Below are positions 28,659 to 37,447 of a stretch of DNA of 64,000 bases, one piece after another. Numbering within the stretch: the first letter of the stretch is position 1; every line of letters begins with the position of its first letter. The notes under the pieces were generated by a model that did not search any database, was not told where the DNA came from, and saw nothing but the letters and a program-made list of their open reading frames with translations. This stretch comes from a virus. Where the stretch lies: positions 43,437-107,436 of IMG/VR virus record IMGVR_UViG_3300032087_005453, one strand, 5' to 3'. Made by a program: the position numbers and the translations under genes.

Positions 28659-29507
28659 TTATGTGGCTTCAGCTACTTTCTTTTTTGCTGATGCACGGGT
28701 TTTTCTCTTAGGTTTTTCTTCCTTTTCGGTATCCTCAGCTAGATCGTCTTCAAAATCAAGTTCGTCAACTACACTATCATCCAATAATGGATTGTTGTTG
28801 ATATCTATTCTATTGCCATCAGCATCAATTCTTGAACCTTCATCGTCAAGAAGATTGCCATTGATGTCTACTCGCTGACCCTTTCTATTGATAAGCTGAC
28901 CTTTATCATTTAATAGATTAAGTCTCTTCAGAAGTTTATTTTCAACAAAAGCATCTTGGTAGTTTTCATCTAAGCCATAAGCAACATTGGCATATTCGCT
29001 AGCACATTTAACGGCTAATTCAGAATCTGCCTGATCTTTGTAATCTTGTAAAGAGGAGAAAACTGGCTTTTGTGTTAGATAGTCATAAACACACACAGAC
29101 ACAAGATAGAAAAATCTTTCATTATCGGCAAGACCTTCTGCGGTAACAGAATCCATAGAGTTTCGAACAGAAAGCAATGCCGTCAGTTCGTTTCTAATTT
29201 TCTTAAGTTCAAATGCCTTGTCTCTTAATTCTGATGCCTTTTTATAAGCTCCACTTTTAATCTTGTATTCTAGATCAGCACTTTGTTTAACAAGGTCTGT
29301 ATACTTTTCCGCCATTTCATCATCCCACAAACCTTGATCACGCATGTGTTCTTCCAAGCTTTGTTTTAGGATAGCACCGTTTTCAACGGCTTTTTTAAAT
29401 TCTTTTGTATAAACACGTTGAGCTTCAATTGTTTGATCGGCAGTCAATTCCTTGATAAGGTATTGCTTGTCTTCGTATTCGAATTTCTTTTCTTCTTTCT
29501 TGCTCAT
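28659..29507 (-). CDS. Tail assembly protein candidate with heptad glycine repeats
   Basis: A 282-residue charged protein just upstream of the tape measure, where tail assembly chaperones are found. The first 180 residues are Lys/Glu-rich and helical. Around residues 205-250 comes a run of seven-residue units of pattern GxxI/V/L-D/N-xx (GQLINRK, GQRVDIN, GNLLDDE, GSRIDAD, GNRIDIN), followed by an acidic stretch and a basic Lys/Arg tail. The repeat recalls short beta-roll or calcium-binding turns, but this is only a visual likeness. No productive frameshift to a neighbouring frame is seen. Confidence 0.5.
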   Translation of the reverse strand: MSKKEEKKFEYEDKQYLIKELTADQTIEAQRVYTKEFKKAVENGAILKQSLEEHMRDQGLWDDEMAEKYTDLVKQSADLEYKIKSGAYKKASELRDKAFELKKIRNELTALLSVRNSMDSVTAEGLADNERFFYLVSVCVYDYLTQKPVFSSLQDYKDQADSELAVKCASEYANVAYGLDENYQDAFVENKLLKRLNLLNDKGQLINRKGQRVDINGNLLDDEGSRIDADGNRIDINNNPLLDDSVVDELDFEDDLAEDTEKEEKPKRKTRASAKKKVAEAT

Positions 29508-29524
29508 TTTCTTCTCCTAGTTCC

Positions 29525-29839
29525 TTATCCGTTGAATGGTTTTAGTGGTAGACTGTAGTGATATTTGTTCCACACAATATCGTAAGTCTCGATTTCTGAA
29601 TCTATGTTTCGAATTTGGTTGTTTCCCTTGTCAAGAATCTCAGTTCTTAATTCTTCAAAAACTTCCTTCATTACTGCTTGTTCTGGTGTGGGATTGTCAG
29701 TATCGTCCCCCCACAAAGAACCAAGGTGTTTTTCTATACTGGAAAGTGCTCCGATCATTGTTGTCTGAATTCTTTTTTTAACTTCTTTCTTTAGTCTGGT
29801 TTTAGACCTTTCCTTTAATAGTTCCTCTTTGCCGTCCAT
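29525..29839 (-). CDS. Small tail assembly protein candidate
   Basis: A 104-residue charged, mostly helical protein (N-terminal KEELLKERSKTRLKKEVKKR). It lies between the tube and the tape measure, so a chaperone or assembly role is likely from position alone. Its start overlaps the preceding stop (TAATG at 29839). No motif is recognised. Confidence 0.5.
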   Translation of the reverse strand: MDGKEELLKERSKTRLKKEVKKRIQTTMIGALSSIEKHLGSLWGDDTDNPTPEQAVMKEVFEELRTEILDKGNNQIRNIDSEIETYDIVWNKYHYSLPLKPFNG

Positions 29840-30861
29840 TATCTTCTCCTGTTTTGTGAAGCCATTTGATTTGATTTCATTTGTAATTCTCTTCTTGTGC
29901 TTGACAAATCCGACTCATTAACTGAACCATGTTTTTTCAAGTCACTTTTCAAAGATTTTATTTTCGCTTTTGCTTGAGCGTTGTTTAGATTATATATATC
30001 CTCTACTTCTTTTTTATTTCTAGCGGGAATAAATACTTCACCAGCATCTCCAATATTGTCTGGCAGCATGTCTTCAGCCTGCTTTTTCTTTTCTTCCTCT
30101 TGTCTTTTCCTTTTTTGTTTTTCACTCCAACCATCTAGAGCTATATCGTCTTGAATAATTTCTTCGCTTGGTCTATCCAAAGACTCATTGATATTGTCAT
30201 AATAATAAGACCAAGATATTATATTGTGTTGTAAATCAGTAAAAGCAGAAGGACTGTTTTCGAATAACTTTTCTTTAACCCCAAACCACATATTTCTCCA
30301 TTCTGAAGATTTTGCTACCTCTCTAAGTCTTGCGTTTATATCCCAATATCTTGAGTAGAATTTATTGATTATATTGTTAAAGGAAAATAGATCAGTCGCC
30401 AATCTACCATCTTTTAGAAATACATTGTTCTCTAAATATTTAGCTTTACGAGCATAGTCCGCCACATATTCACAAGTCTTATCAGAAAACAATGACTTCT
30501 TTTTGTATAATTCCGATACTCTCTTTTCTTGTTTTTCAAGATTCTTTTGGATATATTCTTTAGTTGTTGAATTGTAAAAACTGTTAAAATAGTCAAGTCT
30601 CATTTGCTGCATGTTTTTTTGTATTTGTTCCATCAGCTCAGATTCTTCTTTTGACCAAAAACCATTTTCAATCAAAAACTCTTCAACCTCTTCTTCTTTG
30701 AGCATTCCTTCTAGTAAACAATCTTCATAAACTTCATATGAAAAAAAATCCGCAAAAGTTTTATCTTCTGCGGACGGAGGATTAACAAATATATATTCCC
30801 GTCCTATTTTTAATATAATGACCCCAGAAATAAGGGTATTTATTAAGTCCTGTTTCTTCAT
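29839..30861 (-). CDS. Tail assembly protein candidate, coiled-coil rich
   Basis: A 340-residue protein, the first gene after the tail tube in transcription order. It is strongly charged, with predicted coiled coils in the middle and C-terminal third (KQKRKRQEEEKKKQAED, LNNAQAKAKIKSLKSDLKK). Tail assembly chaperones take this position in long-tailed phages, usually one or two genes joined by a frameshift; here three separate reading frames fill the space and no slippery site is convincing. Function is inferred only from position. Confidence 0.5.
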   Translation of the reverse strand: MKKQDLINTLISGVIILKIGREYIFVNPPSAEDKTFADFFSYEVYEDCLLEGMLKEEEVEEFLIENGFWSKEESELMEQIQKNMQQMRLDYFNSFYNSTTKEYIQKNLEKQEKRVSELYKKKSLFSDKTCEYVADYARKAKYLENNVFLKDGRLATDLFSFNNIINKFYSRYWDINARLREVAKSSEWRNMWFGVKEKLFENSPSAFTDLQHNIISWSYYYDNINESLDRPSEEIIQDDIALDGWSEKQKRKRQEEEKKKQAEDMLPDNIGDAGEVFIPARNKKEVEDIYNLNNAQAKAKIKSLKSDLKKHGSVNESDLSSTRRELQMKSNQMASQNRRR

Positions 30862-30877
30862 ATCAAGTCCGAGTGCC

Positions 30878-30900
30878 GGGGAGACACCTATTGTCTCCCC
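30878..30900 (-). terminator. 9-bp hairpin after the tail tube gene
   Basis: A perfect inverted repeat, GGGGAGACA and TGTCTCCCC around a 5-base loop, lies between the tail tube stop and the next gene. On the - strand it is followed by GC-rich bases and not by a U-run. It may act as a partial attenuator or as an mRNA 3' stabiliser, letting the tube protein be made in excess. Confidence 0.6.
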
Positions 30901-30922
30901 AGCGAAAATCCAAAGTTATCTA

Positions 30923-32146
30923 TCAAGCAAACCAGTCTTTGAAGTATTCTGCAGACGCCAAGTCATTCATTGGGTCGCCAGAATGCATAACAGAAAGGTC
31001 GTTGGAGTTTGTCATACTGTAGGTAATAGTTGCGTTACCACCACCAGCATCTCCTCCACCATAACTAACACTTGTTACCTTATTTTTATTACCAAGCTGA
31101 ATTACAGTACTGTCATCCAGAACAAACTGAATAGAGTGATTAGAAAGGTTATTTGCTTCTTCAGCGGCATCAATATTGTCACCACCAACAGCAGTTACTT
31201 CGATATCGCAAGTTACATCTACTGGGAAACTAACATAACGGAAGTAAGGAGCCTTTTTACCAAGCTGCTGAATGTTTTCACGACCCAAGTCTACACTGAT
31301 ACTAACAGAGTTTAGGTAAGGACCAGCATCTGTAGAAATATAAGAAGCATTAGTACTTAGGCCGGTTCCACCATATCCAGCGACACCAGTTCCAACGGTA
31401 TCAGCACCTTCGATAAAGTTAGGTATTACGGTTCGGAAGGTTGTACCACTTGCACCCAAGTCTTTACCAGTAGATCCAATAACCACATTTTGACGACGCA
31501 AAACACTGTTGTCATCAGAAACAGGAGCATCGTTACCAAATACTGTACTTGCAAATGCTGCATCAATCTCCCCATTCGCATCTGCTAAAAGACCTCCAGT
31601 ATCACTACCTGTCAGCCATTGTTTGTCGTTACCAACAAATGTGGTGGATTCTGTGAAAGTTCCATCCGTAGATAGATTGTAGGCTACAGAACTAATATAC
31701 ATTCCAGAACAATACAGTTCCGCAACACCAGAGTTTGCTCCACCCTCCTGAATGCTCGTTTCTGTATCATAACCAACTACCATTCTAACGTCTGCACGAG
31801 CATTTGCTCGTCCAGTAAGTGTTGGATTGGTGGCATCTACAGTTCCAAGATGGTAAACTAGGGAATAACCGTCAAGAAGCTTTTCGAAGGTAACTTCAAT
31901 ATCTGGTACTTCTTCTAGGTTTTCATACAAGGAAAGTTGTCCAAGTTCGAAAATCTGCTCAAGGTTAAAGTTTGTGGTGATACCAATAGACTGTAAACCG
32001 TGAGCGATCATGACGTTGCCGTCGCCATTGATAGGAACTCCATCGCCAACATAGCTATCAATAACGCCAGTAGCACCTATATCTCCAACTGCTACCCCCT
32101 GAGTAGCATAAAATACTCTATTATTAGGATTATTGGGATATGCCAT
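30923..32146 (-). CDS. Major tail tube protein candidate
   Basis: A 407-residue protein upstream of the assembly genes and tape measure. It has a beta-rich Gly/Asn/Ser/Thr composition and even spacing of strand-like segments, as in tail tube proteins with an added surface domain (IEVTFEKLLDGYSLVYHLG, ISVDLGRENIQQLG). The hairpin after it fits a need for high expression. The first in-frame codon is TTG 32158, but ATG 32146 (MAYPNNPN) has GGAG six bases before it and is chosen. No sheath gene lies nearby, which argues for a non-contractile tail. Confidence 0.65.
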   Translation of the reverse strand: MAYPNNPNNRVFYATQGVAVGDIGATGVIDSYVGDGVPINGDGNVMIAHGLQSIGITTNFNLEQIFELGQLSLYENLEEVPDIEVTFEKLLDGYSLVYHLGTVDATNPTLTGRANARADVRMVVGYDTETSIQEGGANSGVAELYCSGMYISSVAYNLSTDGTFTESTTFVGNDKQWLTGSDTGGLLADANGEIDAAFASTVFGNDAPVSDDNSVLRRQNVVIGSTGKDLGASGTTFRTVIPNFIEGADTVGTGVAGYGGTGLSTNASYISTDAGPYLNSVSISVDLGRENIQQLGKKAPYFRYVSFPVDVTCDIEVTAVGGDNIDAAEEANNLSNHSIQFVLDDSTVIQLGNKNKVTSVSYGGGDAGGGNATITYSMTNSNDLSVMHSGDPMNDLASAEYFKDWFA

Positions 32147-32186
32147 ATCTAACTCCAATTAAAAGAAAACATGTTTATCTAATTTT

Positions 32187-33140
32187 TTATACACCAAATA
32201 GGATTAATTCAGTAGTAAATTTGACGGTTCCGACGTGAATATTCGGATTTAAAGAGTATACTGAATCTAAACTGGTATTAACCAGTCTAATTTTTACACC
32301 AGGATATTGTGAGATCAATTCTGAATACAAAAGTGCCCCAGAAGCTGGAACACCTCTATAATCCAGAGGGAAAGCACCACTGGAAGAAATAGTATCTAAA
32401 TCATAACTTTTGAAGATTTTTTGGTTTTGTAGTGTAACTATGTCCATTAAATGATCTCTAGTGTACACATCTTCAGCAACACAATGAAACAGAAAATCAG
32501 TAAATAAGTTTTGCCCGCCGCCGAGTGCAAAAGGAGTCATTTTACGAGAGTTTACAGGCTCAATACCAATTGCTGGTAGTTGATACCTATTGTCTCCCAA
32601 AATTCCCCATTCTCCACTATTGCCAACAAAATTGGAATTTTCTGATCTTTCTGATCTTTTTTGAACTTGCTGAAACCAATTTAATCCATCCACTTTTGAT
32701 ACATTCACATATTTGTAACTGTATTCACAAGTTACAGTTGATGAAGTATCAATAGCGGAATCAAAAACTACTCTTCCTAATGGGTGATTAATATGATGGG
32801 CATATACGCCTGTAGCAGATGTTGAATAAAAGTCGCCATCAACATAAACTCCAGAAACCCCAGGGTTTGCATCGTCAGTACTTGTTAAGGCACCAAGTCC
32901 GCTTTCCCACACCCAATTTTGTCTAAATCCTTCCCAAACTTGACCATATGTATATCTCGGATCGTCTACGACTCTCAATTGATGTTCAATACCGCCATAA
33001 TAACCCGTAGAAGGAATCTCAACATTTATAAAGGCTGATTTTTCAAGCAGCCCGTAATCAAAGAACGAAATTAAGTTTTCTGTAATGTCGTTCGTAACAG
33101 TTGAATCACCAAAAGTATCAAAACCTTTTAAGTTTGTCAT
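32187..33140 (-). CDS. Tail/neck structural protein, unassigned
   Basis: A 317-residue protein between the neck genes and the tail tube. It is beta-rich with many Ser, Tyr, Asn and Asp residues (VEIPSTGYYGGIEHQ, VCEYSYKYV-like strands). No diagnostic motif is seen. Position would fit a tail terminator or a tube-related protein. It overlaps the preceding gene by ATGA (33137-33140). Confidence 0.5.
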   Translation of the reverse strand: MTNLKGFDTFGDSTVTNDITENLISFFDYGLLEKSAFINVEIPSTGYYGGIEHQLRVVDDPRYTYGQVWEGFRQNWVWESGLGALTSTDDANPGVSGVYVDGDFYSTSATGVYAHHINHPLGRVVFDSAIDTSSTVTCEYSYKYVNVSKVDGLNWFQQVQKRSERSENSNFVGNSGEWGILGDNRYQLPAIGIEPVNSRKMTPFALGGGQNLFTDFLFHCVAEDVYTRDHLMDIVTLQNQKIFKSYDLDTISSSGAFPLDYRGVPASGALLYSELISQYPGVKIRLVNTSLDSVYSLNPNIHVGTVKFTTELILFGV

Positions 33141-33787
33141 TTGATACTCCTCTGCATTTCATTTATAATTAATTTGCCTATTTCATCTTTAGCAGGATCT
33201 AATGCCCGACTAATAAAGTTATCCGCTATAGTTCCAGCATGTTCTGGATCTACTCTAAAAGCTGGTTTGTTAACTTGTGGAATCATGACCTTTGATCCAC
33301 CAGATCTTGTTTTACCTTTAGCCCCATCAAATAAAGCGTAATCAGCAATTACCACTTGTGTGCCTCTTGTCAACAACCATTCCAGCCAGTTTACTTCTCC
33401 ATTCGTGCTTTGATAAGACCCGCCCGGAACAGACAAAATATCATCAAATCCTCCTGGCAGAAAATTGAGGTTAATTTGTATTCCGTTTCTTATTCCTAGT
33501 GCTTGAGCGGTGACATTCTTGGATAAAAATGCTATGATATTAGTTATTGCTGCACCAGCTTCTCCGGGTCTCAAACCAAAGTCATCTTTTAAAGTTCCTC
33601 CCAATAATGAACGGACTGTTGGAGAGGCATTAAGTGTGCTACCAACTATAACAGCCATTTGTGTGGACAGATTAGTATTGATTTGATTCGACTTTTTGTT
33701 AAACTGTACCAAGAATTCATCAACCATAGCTTTACCAATATCTGATGATTTCGATAATAGTTGTATATTGGAAGTTACTATCGTCAT
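33137..33787 (-). CDS. Neck/tail completion protein candidate
   Basis: A 216-residue protein. ATG 33787 overlaps the preceding stop (ATGA) and is preferred over the frame's earlier codon at 33805. The N-terminal half is helical, then a Gly/Ser-rich segment and a basic KGKTRSGGSK stretch follow. In long-tailed phages genes in this position join head and tail (tail completion or terminator). No family is recognised with confidence. Confidence 0.5.
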   Translation of the reverse strand: MTIVTSNIQLLSKSSDIGKAMVDEFLVQFNKKSNQINTNLSTQMAVIVGSTLNASPTVRSLLGGTLKDDFGLRPGEAGAAITNIIAFLSKNVTAQALGIRNGIQINLNFLPGGFDDILSVPGGSYQSTNGEVNWLEWLLTRGTQVVIADYALFDGAKGKTRSGGSKVMIPQVNKPAFRVDPEHAGTIADNFISRALDPAKDEIGKLIINEMQRSIK

Positions 33788-34260
33788 GCTCTTTCCCAAA
33801 CACACATAAAATACTTGTTATTTAAACCATGCATTGTTGGTTCAGAAGTTCTAGTGAATCTCCATTCAACATGACCAGATTTATCTGTATTTATCAATAA
33901 AGCTTTTGCTCTACTAACTTTTGGCAAGTCAGAATAAGCACCTATAGTCATTACGGAGCCATCAGCAACTTCAACATTTCCGAATTTCTTGAAATCTTTC
34001 TTGTCCCAATAAACTCGTAGCACAATATCTTCAGTGGTTTCTACAGTCTTAAATTCCTTATTAGCACGAGAAAATCCAGAACTTGGGGAAATACCCTGTA
34101 AGTTCATGACTTTTTTCTGCTTGATGTTTGGAACTGGGTCTGTTATGACCTGTATTTTGTCTGTATAAACTAATTGACATTGTGTGCCGAACCCGCTTAG
34201 TGATAACATAGTATCAGCGACTTCAGCATACTTTGTGAATACACCCGATGGAATAGCCAT
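33784..34260 (-). CDS. Head-closure/connector-like protein candidate
   Basis: A 158-residue beta-rich protein (DIVLRVYWDKKDFKKFG, VEWRFTRTSEPTMHG). In order and size it resembles head-closure proteins, which sit between the adaptor and tail completion proteins. The assignment rests on position. It overlaps the next gene by ATGA. Confidence 0.45.
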   Translation of the reverse strand: MAIPSGVFTKYAEVADTMLSLSGFGTQCQLVYTDKIQVITDPVPNIKQKKVMNLQGISPSSGFSRANKEFKTVETTEDIVLRVYWDKKDFKKFGNVEVADGSVMTIGAYSDLPKVSRAKALLINTDKSGHVEWRFTRTSEPTMHGLNNKYFMCVWERA

Positions 34261-34273
34261 ATATCACCTTATT

Positions 34274-34480
34274 TTAAGCAGTTCCACTACCACCAAGATA
34301 GTAACCAATATCATCAAATCTACTGTCGAGTATACCGCTTTGGTCAATTACTGTACCAGTTTTATTGATTTTTGGGTCTATAACATGATTGGTAATGGTT
34401 CCAAATTTATTTGTGGAAACCAATAAGCTGCCATTTTTCAGGTCATTTGATGTAATAACCTTTTTAAGAACATCTGCCAT
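34274..34480 (-). CDS. Short paralogue of the adhesin N-terminal anchor
   Basis: A 68-residue protein nearly identical in plan to the first 66 residues of the next gene (34525-35919): NDLKNGSL, NKFGTIT, PKIN, QSG and D-RFDD-YY occur in the same order. It stops just where the other protein goes on into its beta-propeller. It may be a stand-alone anchor or capping protein, or an adhesin that has lost its receptor domain. It has its own start and upstream ribosome site, so it is probably expressed. Confidence 0.7.
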   Translation of the reverse strand: MADVLKKVITSNDLKNGSLLVSTNKFGTITNHVIDPKINKTGTVIDQSGILDSRFDDIGYYLGGSGTA

Positions 34481-34524
34481 AATAAAACCTTTTATGTAAA
34501 ATAAGCTGTGTTAATTAAGTTTGT

Positions 34525-35919
34525 TTATCCAGCGTAAACTCTCACATGGCCAGCGTTACTGGCTGTGCCATCATTGTAAATTGCTCCAATTGCCACAGTC
34601 CTTCCGTCATTACTCAATGACACACTATGTCCACTGTAGTCGCTCGCAGCTTCTCCGTCTATATCACTACCCTTTTGAACCCATGCACTTCCGTTCCACT
34701 CGTGAACTCTTACATGACCAGCATTGCTACCTGCACCGTCATTTTTAATCGCACCAACTGCTACAATACTTCCATCACTACTTAATGATACACTCCATCC
34801 GCTTTCGTCGAACTCCGCTTCACCATCAATATCGCTACCCTTTTGACTCCAACTACTACCGCTGTACTCATACACTTGCACATAGCCAGCATTGGCACCT
34901 GTACCATCATCATAGTAATGTGATCCAATTGCCAAAATACTTCCGTCGCTACTCAACGATACACTACGCCCAAATTGATCACCCGACGCTTCGCCGTCTA
35001 TATCACTACCTTTTTGAACCCATGCACTTCCGTTATACTCATACACTCTGACGTGACCAACAGTAGTAAATGCAGCGTCAGCAAATATTGCCCCAATAGC
35101 CACGATATCACCATCATCACTCAACGACACGCTATATCCGCTATAATCATTTGAATCCTCACCGTCTATATCACTACCCTTTTGAATCCACGCACTTCCG
35201 TTCCACTCATACACTCTCGTGTGCCCAGCATTGCTACCTGCACCGTCATTAAAAATGGCTCCAATTGCCACAATACTTCCATCACTACTCAACGATACAC
35301 TATATCCACTTTGATCAGAGACCGCTTCAGCATCAATGTCACTACCCCTCTGAACCCATGCACTCCCGCTGTACTCGTACACTCTCGTGTGGCCAGCATT
35401 ACTGCCTGTGCCATCATTAAATCTCGCCCCAATTGCCAAAATACTTCCATCATTACTAAGTGATATGCTATACCCACTGCGGTCGTCAGCCGCCTCGCCA
35501 TCAATATCGCCACCCTTTTGGCTCCAACTACTACCGCTGTACTCGTATACCCTCACATGACCAGCATCAGTACCCGTACCATCATTTTTATTTGCTCCAA
35601 TTGCTACAATATTGCCGTTACCACTCAGTGATACACTCCATCCACTTTGGTCATCCGCCGCTTCACCATCAATATCACCCCCTTTTTGACTCCACTCCTC
35701 GAATGCTGCTTGAACAGCAGCAATAGTTCGGGCAATGTAATATTTAACATCATCAAACCTAGTATCTAACAACCCGCTTTGAGTAGTTATAGTGTCATCA
35801 TTATTAATTTTAGGATTGATAATATGTTTGGTGATGGTTCCAAATTTATTTACAGATACCACCAAGCTGCCATTTTTAAGGTCATTACCTGTAATGATTT
35901 TTTGAAAAACATCCGTCAT
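34525..35919 (-). CDS. FG-GAP-like beta-propeller adhesin
   Basis: A 464-residue protein. Residues 1-66 are an anchor module shared with the 34274-34480 gene; the rest is a series of about seven imperfect repeats of some 55 residues, each with WxQKGxDIDGEA, SGxSVSLSxDG and VAIGAxxNDG, then GHxRVYEW/Y. This matches FG-GAP/integrin-like propeller blades with DG-containing loops that often bind calcium. Such proteins bind polysaccharide or cell-surface receptors. The anchor-plus-propeller plan suggests a virion decoration or side fibre near the neck, as it lies between the adaptor and connector genes. Confidence 0.75.
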   Translation of the reverse strand: MTDVFQKIITGNDLKNGSLVVSVNKFGTITKHIINPKINNDDTITTQSGLLDTRFDDVKYYIARTIAAVQAAFEEWSQKGGDIDGEAADDQSGWSVSLSGNGNIVAIGANKNDGTGTDAGHVRVYEYSGSSWSQKGGDIDGEAADDRSGYSISLSNDGSILAIGARFNDGTGSNAGHTRVYEYSGSAWVQRGSDIDAEAVSDQSGYSVSLSSDGSIVAIGAIFNDGAGSNAGHTRVYEWNGSAWIQKGSDIDGEDSNDYSGYSVSLSDDGDIVAIGAIFADAAFTTVGHVRVYEYNGSAWVQKGSDIDGEASGDQFGRSVSLSSDGSILAIGSHYYDDGTGANAGYVQVYEYSGSSWSQKGSDIDGEAEFDESGWSVSLSSDGSIVAVGAIKNDGAGSNAGHVRVHEWNGSAWVQKGSDIDGEAASDYSGHSVSLSNDGRTVAIGAIYNDGTASNAGHVRVYAG

Positions 35920-35930
35920 GATAAAAATCT

Positions 35931-36458
35931 TTATCTAAAGTATGAACGACGATCATTAGTATATCTAGTTACAACATCACTACCCGGAGAATATGGACTG
36001 AGGATTGCTTTTCCTACAGCGTTATTACCTGCGGCATAATTAAACTTATATTCTTCGTATTTTTTACAAGAGTATTCGTATAAGAATTTAATATTTGCAG
36101 CAATTGCCGTATAGTCTATACTACTTGGTCCGTCACTAACTCTAACTGCACTTAGGCTCTGAGTCTTCATCTCGCTACCCATAATGTTACAAGCAGTCTT
36201 TAAAGAGACGAGATTAATAAACGCATCATCTTTATCTGCTGTAGCTAATCCCGTTGCGGGATCAGTAGGATCAGGGCTTAAATAACATTGCTCTACATCA
36301 ATTACATATGTATTCTCAAAATCAACCTCAGTCTGAACCAACTGAGCTGCAACAAGAATTGCTGTTTCTAATCTTAAATCGCTATACGAGTAATTACTAG
36401 AGTCAGTGTCACTAATCAACTCGCGAACGATAGTGGTTATTTCACCTTGCCAGCTCAT
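35931..36458 (-). CDS. Head-tail adaptor candidate
   Basis: A 175-residue protein, mostly helical, with an N-terminal segment (ITTIVRELISDTDSS) and helices like those of gp6/gp15-type head-tail connector adaptors, which bind below the portal. The C-terminus ends with a basic RYTNDRRSYFR. Length and place in the order fit; no decisive residue motif exists for this family. Confidence 0.5.
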   Translation of the reverse strand: MSWQGEITTIVRELISDTDSSNYSYSDLRLETAILVAAQLVQTEVDFENTYVIDVEQCYLSPDPTDPATGLATADKDDAFINLVSLKTACNIMGSEMKTQSLSAVRVSDGPSSIDYTAIAANIKFLYEYSCKKYEEYKFNYAAGNNAVGKAILSPYSPGSDVVTRYTNDRRSYFR

Positions 36459-36469
36459 TACTCACCCCT

Positions 36470-36775
36470 TTACAGATTACAATGGACTTTAAAAGCTCCG
36501 ACACTTGAAGAATAATTTCCGCTACTTAAATTAACTTTTCCTTGAATTCTATAATTTCCAGATTGGTCAAAATCTCCTGCAATAGAAACATATTGCATTT
36601 TTCCATCTGTACCATCTGTTGTAAATACGCCTGTTTTTGTTAAAGTTGTTGCGTCTGGTTTTTTTATGATTATCTGTAAAGATGAAGCACTAGAAATATC
36701 TACAACAGATCCATCTTCAAGGATAGTCACTATTAATGTAGTTCCAATATCTCCTACATGAATTTGACTTGCCAT
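36470..36775 (-). CDS. BppU-like N-terminal domain protein
   Basis: A 101-residue beta-sandwich-type protein. The order of strands (IGTTLIVTILEDGSVVDIS, LQIIIKKPDA, TKTGVF, GKMQYVSIAGDFDQSG, YRIQGKVNL) closely resembles the N-terminal domain of baseplate upper proteins and other small phage Ig-like domains. It probably decorates the neck or head. Confidence 0.55.
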   Translation of the reverse strand: MASQIHVGDIGTTLIVTILEDGSVVDISSASSLQIIIKKPDATTLTKTGVFTTDGTDGKMQYVSIAGDFDQSGNYRIQGKVNLSSGNYSSSVGAFKVHCNL

Positions 36776-36799
36776 GAATCACCCCGTTATGTAAAATTA

Positions 36800-36991
36800 T
36801 TATTGATTAAGGTTAAATTCGTAATTTGTTTCAACCTCAAGTTGACTGAATTCGTAATTTGTTTCAATTTCAAGTTGAAATGTTATTTCTTGATCAACTT
36901 CTTGACTAAAAGAAATTATTTCCCCATTTGAGCTAATGAATGCGAATTCTTCACAAAACGATGTTTCGCAAAATGAACTATCACAAAACAT
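36800..36991 (-). CDS. Small repeat protein with Cys triplet
   Basis: A 63-residue protein of unknown function. The N-terminus has three Cys at five-residue intervals (FCDSSFCETSFCEEF), and the C-terminus repeats QLE-I/V-ETNYEF twice. The start has a TAGGAG site, and a CTAAATA sequence lies about 20 bases upstream. The internal duplication is visible in the DNA as well. Confidence 0.6.
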   Translation of the reverse strand: MFCDSSFCETSFCEEFAFISSNGEIISFSQEVDQEITFQLEIETNYEFSQLEVETNYEFNLNQ

Positions 36992-37080
36992 ATTTATCTC
37001 CTAGTCTATATTTAGTATACTCCACCAAGCACAAATTTGCAATTTTAAACTAGAAATTCACAAAAATCGAGAATAGTAGC

Positions 37081-37380
37081 TTATACTTGAGGATCAGTAA
37101 TATTTACGTTGGTATTAAGAGCATCAGCAGCCTGTTGTTTAGCAAGTTTAACTTCGTAAGCGGCTACATGATCTGATAAAAACTTTCTTACCATTCTATT
37201 GGCAAATACTGATTTAGACTCAGGATTATCAATTTGAAGTGGATTAGAAACCGGATCTTCATCCAATTCTGGATTAAAATCTGGATTATCTATTTGGTCT
37301 GATCGACCGTAATTTGCGGCTACAGCGTCTAAAACTCTAGCAACATCTGCATCATCAATTTGAATTGAAAAAACCGCCAT
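37081..37380 (-). CDS. Small phage protein, possible neck or structural component
   Basis: A 99-residue acidic protein. IQIDDADVARVLDAV at the N-terminus and a helical ANRMVRKFLSDHVAAYEVK segment resemble small conserved proteins near tail genes in phages, but no function is established from sequence. A TAGGAG site precedes the ATG. No other gene is seen in 36992-37080 or 37381-37447. Confidence 0.55.
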   Translation of the reverse strand: MAVFSIQIDDADVARVLDAVAANYGRSDQIDNPDFNPELDEDPVSNPLQIDNPESKSVFANRMVRKFLSDHVAAYEVKLAKQQAADALNTNVNITDPQV

Positions 37381-37447
37381 TTAATTATCTCCTAAAAACA
37401 TGGTATGTTATAATATACACGATTTATTGAATTATTTAATTTTTGTA

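Noticed and set aside
28660-28690. A AAA AAG slippery heptamer near the end of the 28659-29507 gene
   Set aside because: It is in the right frame, but a -1 shift meets a stop after about three codons, so no extended chaperone product results.
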